DNA of 64,000 nt from Doris montereyensis. Its lineage: Eukaryota; Mollusca; Gastropoda; Nudibranchia; Dorididae. A model generated the notes under the pieces. The model saw nothing but the letters and a program-made list of their open reading frames with translations. It made no database searches and had not been told where the DNA came from. This document shows positions 56,478-64,000 of this stretch, one piece after another. The position numbers and the translations under genes are program-made. The stretch's first letter is position 1, and the number at the start of each line of letters is the position of its first letter. The stretch covers positions 40,001 to 104,000 of the forward strand of contig JAXRKP010000461.1 of the NCBI GenBank assembly GCA_037039925.1, in the 5' to 3' direction.

Positions 56478-58400
56478 ACATTTTGGGAAGACGTCTTTCC
56501 TAGATCTATACACATGTTTTGATTTTGGGAAGACGTCTTTCATAGACGTCTTTCAGTTTCATAGATCTATACACATGTTTAGATGTTGGGGAGACGTCTT
56601 GCAGTTTCATAGATCTATACACATGTTTATATTTTGGGGATACGTCTTGCAGTTTCATAGATCTATACATATGTTTAGATTTTGGGGAGACGTCTTTCAT
56701 AGATTTATACACATGTTTAGATTTTGGGGAGACGTCTCATAGATCTATACACATGTTTAGATTGAGGGAAGACGTCTTTCATAGATCTATACACATGTTT
56801 AGATTTTGGGAAGACGTCTTTCATAGATCTATACACATGTTTAGATTTTGGGAAGACGTCTTTCAGTTTCATAGATCTGTACATATGTTTAGATTTTGGA
56901 GAGACGTCTTTCATAGATTTATACACATGTTTAGATTTTGGGGAGACGTCTCTCATAGATCTATACACATGTTTAGATTGAGGGAAGACGTCTTTCATAG
57001 ATCTATACACATGTTTAGATTAAGGAAGACGTCTTTCATAGATCTATACACATGTTTAGATTTTGGGGAGATGTCTTTCAGTTTCATACATCTATACACA
57101 TGTTTAGATTTAGGAAGACATGTTTCATAGATCTATACACATGCTTAGATTTTGCAGAGACATTTTTCATAGTTCTATACACATATTTAGATTTTGGGAA
57201 GACGTCTTTCAGTTTCATAGATCTATACATATGTTTAGAGATTTTGGGGAGACGTCTTTCAAAGATCTATACACGTTTAGATTTTGGGAAGACGTCTTTC
57301 AGTTTCATAGATCTATACACATGTTTAGATGTTGGGGAGACGTCTTGCAGTTTCATAGATCTATACACATGTTTATATTTTGGGGATACGTCTTGCAGTT
57401 TCATAGATCTATACATATGTTTAGATTTTGGAGAGACGTCTTTCATAGATTTATACACATGTTTAGATTGAGGGAAGACGTCTTTCATAGATCTATACAC
57501 ATGTTTAGATTTTGGGAAGACGTCTTTCATAGATCTATACACATGTTTAGATTTTGGGAAGACGTCTTTCAGTTTCATAGATCTATACATATGTTTAGAT
57601 TTTGGGGAGACGTCTTTCATAGATTTATACACATGTTTAGATTTTGGGGAGACGTCTCTCATAGATCTATACACATGTTTAGATTGAGGGAAGACGTCTT
57701 TCATAGATCTATACACATGTTTAGATTAAGGGAAGACGTCTTTCATAGATCTATACACATGTTTAGATTTTGGGAGACGTCTTTCAGTTTCATACATCTA
57801 TACACATGTTTAGATTTTGGGGAGACGTCTTTCAGTTTCATACATCTATACACATGATTAGATTTTGGGAAGACGTCTTTCATAGATCTATACACATGTT
57901 TAGATTTTGGGGAAACGTCTTTCAGTTTCATAGATATATACACATGTTTAGATTTAGGGAAGACGTTTTTCATAGATCTATACACATGTTTAGATTTAGG
58001 GAAGCCGTCTTTCATAGATCTATACACATTTTGATTTGGGAGACGTCTTTCATAGATCTATCCACATGTTTAGATTTTGGAGAGACGTCTTTCAGTTTCA
58101 TAGATCTATACACATGTTTAGATTTTGGGAAGATGTCTTTCATAGATCTATACATATGTTTAGATTTTGGGGAGACGTCTTTCATAGATCTATATACATG
58201 TTTAGATTTTGGGAGACGTCTTTCATAGATCTATACACATGTTTAGATTTTGGGGAGACGTCTTTGAGTTTCATAGATCTATACACATATGTTTAGATAT
58301 TGGGAAGACGTCTTTCATAGATCTATACACATGTTTAGATTTTGGGGAGACGTCTTTGAGTTTCATAGATCTATACATATGTTTAGATTTTGGGGAGACG
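56478..58400. repeat. 42/48-bp minisatellite
   Basis: About 45 units of CATAGATCTATACACATGTT plus TAGATTTTGGGGAGACGTCTTT, 42 bp, with a common 48-bp variant that adds CAGTTT. Both lengths are multiples of three and no stop occurs in the consensus, so long open frames run on both strands (245 aa at 57120-57857 plus, 149 aa at 57716-57267 minus). They are judged to be by-products. Each unit carries three 6-bp palindromes: AGATCT, ACATGT and GACGTC. Confidence 0.96.
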
Positions 58401-58581
58401 ATCTTTCGTTTTTCACAAATTGTTCATCAAACGGACTACAGGTTCTGAAAGTTACTGAAATTACCCGGTACGGGTACCACTCATTCAACAAACATAAGTT
58501 TGGTACCGTAGTTAGTCAGTTGCTGTGTTCCCGAAGCTTTCGTCCCAACGGCGCTTGCCATCCACATGGAGCATAGATTCT
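58401..58581. other. Short unique spacer between satellites
   Basis: No gene or repeat recognised. Confidence 0.5.
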
Positions 58582-58928
58582 GAAATTCGAATAAGAACAA
58601 TGTGGATGGAATAATGACGTTATTAGTTGAAATTTGAATGACAACAATGTGGATGGAATAAAGAGGTTGTGGGTTGAAAATAGAATTAGAGCAATATGGA
58701 TGAAATAATGACGTTATGGGTTGAAATTAGAATTAGAACAATATGGATGGAATAATGACGTTATGGGTGAGAAATTAGAATTAGAGCAATATGGATGGAA
58801 TAATGACGTTATGGGTTGAAATTAGAATTAGAACAATGTAGATGGAACAATGACGTTATGGGTTGAAATTAGAATTAGAACAATGTAAATGGAATAATGA
58901 CGTTATAGGTTGAAATTAGAATTAAAAC
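58582..58928. repeat. 47-bp minisatellite
   Basis: About seven units of GAAATTAGAATTAGAACAAT plus ATGGATGGAATAATGACGTTATGGGTT. Units diverge towards the left. The last unit passes directly into the 22-bp satellite. Confidence 0.94.
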
Positions 58929-61900
58929 AGATAAAGGGACAGAGACGGACACATGGAGGGAAAGAGACTTACAGATAAAGGGAAAGAGACATACGCATAG
59001 AGGGAAAGAAACTTACAGTAGTAGATAAGGGGAAAGAGGGAAAGAGAACACATAGAGGGAAAGAAACTTACAGATAGGGGGAAAGAGACGGACACATAGA
59101 GGGAAAGAAACTTTACAGATAGGGGGAAAGAGACGGACACATAGATGATAGAGGGAAAGAAACTTACAGATAGGGGTAAAGAGACGGACACATAGAGGGG
59201 AAAGAAACTTACAGATAGGGGGAAAGAGACGGACACATAGAGGAAAGAGACGGACACACAGAGGGAAAGAGACGGACACACAGAGGGAAAGAGACGGACA
59301 CACAGAGGGAAAGAGATGGACACACAATGGGAAAGAGACGGACACACAGAGGGGAATGAGACGGACATAGAGGGAAAGAGACCGACACATAGAGGGAAAG
59401 AGACGGACACTTAGAGGGAAAGAGACTTACATATAGAGGGAAAGAAACTTACAGATAGAGGGAAAGAGATGGACACATAGAGGGAAAGAGACTTACAAGA
59501 TAGAGGGACAGAGACGGACATACAAAGGGAAAGAGGTGGACATAGAGGAAAAGAGACGGAAACACAAAGGGAAAGAGATGGACAGATAGAGGGAAAGAGA
59601 CGGACACATAGAGGGAAAGAGACATACAGATAGGAGAAAGAGATGGACACGTGGAACGAGATGGACAGGCAGAGGGAAAGAGACGGACACATAGAGGGAA
59701 AGAGACTTACACATAGAGGGAAAGAGACTTACAGATAGAGGGAAAGAGACTTACAGATAGAGGGAAAGAGACTTACAGATAGAGGAACAGAGACGGACAC
59801 ATAGGGGGAAAGAGACTTACAAATAGAGAGAATGAGAGGGACACACAGAGGAAAGAGACTTACAGATAGAGGGACAGAGACGACACTTGGTGGGAAAGAG
59901 ACGGACACATAGAGCGAAAGACACAGACACATAGAGGAAAAGAGACGGATACATAGAGGGAAAGAGACGGACACATAGAGGGAAAGAGACGGACACAGAG
60001 GGAAAGAGACGGACACATAGAGGGAAAGAGACGGACACATAGAGGGAAAGAGACGGACACGTAGAGCGAAAGACACGGACACATAGAGGAAAAGACACGG
60101 ACACATAGAGGGAAAGACACGGACACATAGAGGGAAAGAGACGGACACATAGAGGGAAAGAGACGGACACGTAGAGCGAAAGACACGGACACATAGAGGG
60201 AAAGACACGGACACATAGAGCGAAAGACACGGACACATAGAGGGAAAGAGACAGACACATAGAGCGAAAGACACGGACACATAGAGGGAAAGACACGGAC
60301 ACATAGAGCGAAAGACACGGACACATAGAGGAAAAGAGACGGACACGTAGAGGGAAAGACACGGACACATAGAGGGAAATAGACTTACAGATAGAGGGAC
60401 AGAGACGACACTTGGTGGGAAAGAGACGGACACATAGAGCGAAAGACACGGACACATAGAGGAAAAGAGACGGACACATATAGCGAAAGACAAGGACACA
60501 TAGAGGGAAAGAGACGGACACGTGGAGGGAAAGACACGGACACATAGAGGGAAAGAGACGGACACGTGGAGGGAAAGACACGGACACATAGAGGGAAAGA
60601 GACGGACACATAGAAGGAAAGACACGGACACATAGAGGGAAAGAGACGGACACATAGAAGGAAAGACACGGACACATAGAGGGAAAGACACGGACACATA
60701 GAAGGAAAGACACGGACACATAGAGGGAAAGAGACGGACACATAGAAGGAAAGACACGGACACATAGAGGGAAAGAGACGGACACGTAGAGCGAAAGACA
60801 CGGACACATAGAGGGAAAGAGACGGACAGACAGAGGGAAAGACACGGACACATAGAGGGAAAGAGACGGACACGTAGAGCAAAAGACACGGACACATAGA
60901 GGGAAAGAGACAGACACATAGAGGGAAAGAGACGGACACATAGAGGGAAAGACAGAGACACATAGAGGGAAAGAGACGGACACATAGAGGGAAAGAGACG
61001 GACACATAGAGGGAAAGACACAGACACATAGAGGGAAAGAGACGGACACATAGAGGAAAGAGACGGACACATAGAGGAAAGAGATGGACACATAGAGGGA
61101 AAGAGACGGACACGTAGAGGAAAGAAATGGACACATAGAGGGAAAGAGATGGACACATAGAGGGAAAGAGATGGACACAAAGAGGGGAGATGGACACATA
61201 GAGGGAAACAGACGGACACATAGAGGGAAAGAGACGGACACACAGAGGGAAAGAGACGGACACATAGAGGGACAGAGACTTACAGATAGAGGGACAGAGA
61301 CGGACACGTAGACGGAAAGAGATGGACACATAGATGGAAAGAGATGAACACATAGAGGGAATGAGATGGACACATAGAGGGAATGAGATGGACACATAGA
61401 GGGCAGATAGAGGACGGAGACAGACACATAGAGGGACAGAGACAGACTTATACAGGGAAACAGACTGACAGATGGAGGGAAAGAGGTGGACATGTAGAGA
61501 GAAAGAGACGGACATGTAGAAAAGAAGAGATGGACAGATAGACGAAGAGAGATGGACACACAAAGCAAAAGAGACGGGCAGATAGAGGGAAAGAGACGGA
61601 CATGTGGAGGGAAGGAGACCGACAGATTGAGGGAAAGAGACGGACAGACAGAGGAAAAGAGACGGACACATAGAGGGAAAGAGACGGACACTTAGAGGGA
61701 AAGAGACTTACATATAGGGAAAGAAACTTACAGATAGAGGGACAGAGACGGACACATGGAGGGGAAAGAGACTTACAGATAAAGGGAAAGAGACATACGC
61801 ATAGAGGGAAAGAAACTTACAGTAGATAGGGGAAAGAGACGAACACATAGAGGGAAAGAAACTTACAGTAGATAAGGGAAAGAGACGGACACATAGAGGG

Positions 61901-64000
61901 AAAGAAACTTACAGACACATAGAAACTTACAGGAAAGAGACGGACACATAGATGATAGAGGAAAGAAACTTACAGATAGGGGGAAAGAGACGGACACATA
62001 GAGAAAAGAAACTTACAGAGAGAAAGAAAGGACACATAGAGGGAAAGAGACGGACACACAGAGGAAAGAGACGGACACACAGAGGAAAGAGACGGACACA
62101 CAGAGGAAAGAGATGGACACACAATGGGAAAGAGACGGACACATAGAGGGAATGAGACGGACATAGAGGGAAAGAGACGGACACATAGAGGGAAAGAGAC
62201 GGACACTTAGAGGGAAAGAGACGGACACACAGAGGGAAAGAATGGACACACAATGGGAAAGAGACGGACACACAGAGGGAATGAGACGGACAAGATAGAG
62301 GGAAAGAGACGGACACACAGAGGGAAAGAGGTGGACATAGAGGAAAAGAGACTTAAACACAAAGGAAAGAGATGGACAGATAGAGGGAAAGAGATGGACA
62401 CATAGAGGGAAAGAGACATACAAGATAGAGAGAAAGAGATGGACACGTGGAAAGAGATGGACATAGAGGGAAAGAGACGGACACATAGAGGGAAAGAGAT
62501 GGACAGATAGAGGAAGAGACGGAATAGAGGAAAGAGACATAGATAGGGAAAGATGGACTTGGACAGATAGAGGAAAGAGACTTACACATAGAGGGAAAGA
62601 GATACAGATAGAGGGAAAGAGACGGACACATAGGGGGAAAGAGACTTACAAATAGAGAAAGAATACAGATAGAGGAACAGGACACACAGAGGGAAAGAGA
62701 CTTACAGATAGAGGGACAGAGATGGACACTTGGTGGGAAAGAGACGGACACATAGAGGGAAAGACACAGACACATAGAGGAAAAGAGACGGATACATAGA
62801 GGGAAAGAGACGGACACATAGAGGGAAAGAGACGGACACAGAGGGAAAGAGACGGACACATAGAGGGAAAGAGACGGACACATAGAGGGAAAGAGACGGA
62901 CACGTAGAGGGAAAGAGACGGACACATAGAGGGAAAGAGACGGACACGTAGAGCGAAAGACACGGACACATAGAGGGAAAACACGGACACATAGAGGGAA
63001 AGACACGGACACATAGAGGGAAAGAGACGGACACATAGAGGGAAAGAGACGGACACGTAGAGCGAAAGACACGGACACATAGAGGGAAAGACACGGACAC
63101 ATAGAGCGAAAGACACGGACACATAGAGGGAAAGAGACAGACACATAGAGCGAAAGACACGGACACATAGAGGGAAAGACACGGACACATAGAGCGAAAG
63201 ACACGGACACATAGAGGGAAAGAGACGGACACGTAGAGGGAAAGACACGGACACATAGAGGGAAATAGACTTACAGATAGAGGGACAGAGACGACACTTG
63301 GTGGGAAAGAGACGGACACATAGAGCGAAAGACACGGACACATAGAGGAAAAGAGACGGACACATATAGCGGAAGACAAGGACACATAGAGGGAAAGAGA
63401 CGGACACGTGGAGGGAAAGACACGGACACATAGAGGGAAAGAGACGGACACGTGGAGGGAAAGACACGGACACATAGAGGAAAGAGACGGACACATAGAA
63501 GGAAAGACACGGACACATAGAGGGAAAGAGACGGACACATAGAAGGAAAGACACGGACACATAGAGGGAAAGACACGGACACATAGAAGGAAAGACACGG
63601 ACACATAGAGGAAAGAGACGGACACATAGAAGGAAAGACACGGACACATAGAGGGAAAGAGACGGACACGTAGAGCGAAAGACACGGACACATAGAGGAA
63701 AGAGACGGACAGACAGAGGGAAAGACACGGACACATAGAGGGAAAGAGACGGACACGTAGAGCAAAAGACACGGACACATAGAGGGAAAGAGACAGACAC
63801 ATAGAGGGAAAGAGACGGACACATAGAGGGAAAGACAGAGACACATAGAGGGAAAGAGACGGACACATAGAGGGAAAGAGACGGACACATAGAGGGAAAG
63901 ACACAGACACATAGAGGGAAAGAGACGGACACATAGAGGGAAAGAGACGGACACATAGAGGGAAAGAGATGGACACATAGAGGGAAAGAGACGGACACGT
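58929..64000. repeat. 22-bp satellite with higher-order structure, open at window end
   Basis: More than 200 units of about 22 bp, consensus GAGGGAAAGAGACGGACACA plus TA. Variants include AGAGCGAAAGACACGG, AGAAGGAAAGACACGG and GAAACTTACAGATAGG. Variant blocks recur in order about 2.82-2.88 kb apart: 58930-59240 matches 61745-62000, and the diagnostic CGACACTTGGTGGGAAAG at about 59880 and 60406 matches about 62722 and 63291. As 22 is not a multiple of three, three units make a 22-codon repeat, and all three minus-strand frames stay open for hundreds of codons. These are not genes. Confidence 0.96.

Noticed and set aside
56717..57857. MFRFWEDVFHRSIH-type proteins on both strands
   Set aside because: Result of a stop-free 42/48-bp minisatellite consensus.
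59729..63998. Minus-strand frames of 400-620 aa rich in SLYVSVSFPLCVRLFPSM
   Set aside because: Translation of the 22-bp satellite. All three frames of the strand stay open for the same reason, so there is no evidence of coding.

Overview
The window looks like repeat-dominated metazoan nuclear DNA, most likely from a lophotrochozoan such as a gastropod mollusc. The organism call is an inference. It rests on low GC, spliced transposon genes with GT/AG junctions, long CT, CA and AT microsatellites, and the mix of LINE, Ty3-like, MULE, P-like, hAT-like and PIF/Harbinger fragments with two unnamed transposon proteins that I remember from invertebrate genomes. I recognise no host gene, tRNA, rRNA or CRISPR. 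Almost every supportable reading frame belongs to a mobile element, and nearly all are broken.

Layout. 0.8-3.3 kb: eroded CR1/L2-like LINE reverse transcriptase. 4.07-6.17 kb: P-like DNA transposon with 68-bp terminal inverted repeats. 7.27-7.48 kb: hAT-type C-terminus duplicated as a near-perfect foldback. 9.08-22.09 kb: a four-level nest. A minus-strand LINE is split by a Ty3/gypsy-order LTR retrotransposon (GGACA target duplication, 314-315-bp LTRs). Its gag is split by a 6.5-kb MULE (10-bp imperfect target duplication, long inverted repeats, OTU protease domain), which itself holds an RTE-like LINE scrap and an ~870-bp CT-rich tract. 22.28-41.17 kb: a head-to-tail array of ~2.06-kb composite monomers. 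Each fuses a plus-strand Harbinger fragment, a minus-strand LINE reverse transcriptase and a remnant of a third element. The array is interrupted by a separate 2.9-kb insertion.

41.0-54.2 kb: a Harbinger tail and then two further PIF/Harbinger elements. In both, the plus-strand transposase appears to lie inside an intron of a minus-strand MADF-type partner gene. The first has split an unnamed minus-strand transposon gene (pieces at 42.0-42.5 and 47.4-48.1 kb). Another unnamed transposon protein lies at 50.9-51.6 kb. 54.9-64.0 kb: four tandem-repeat families (42, 42/48, 47 and 22 bp). The last shows a higher-order period of about 2.84 kb and runs off the window end.

Functionally these are not cooperating host genes but successive layers of selfish DNA. 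The most informative features are the nesting order, the solo-LTR-like chimera at the 3' end of the LTR element, the composite array with its homogenised core, and the repeated transposase-in-intron architecture of the Harbinger elements.
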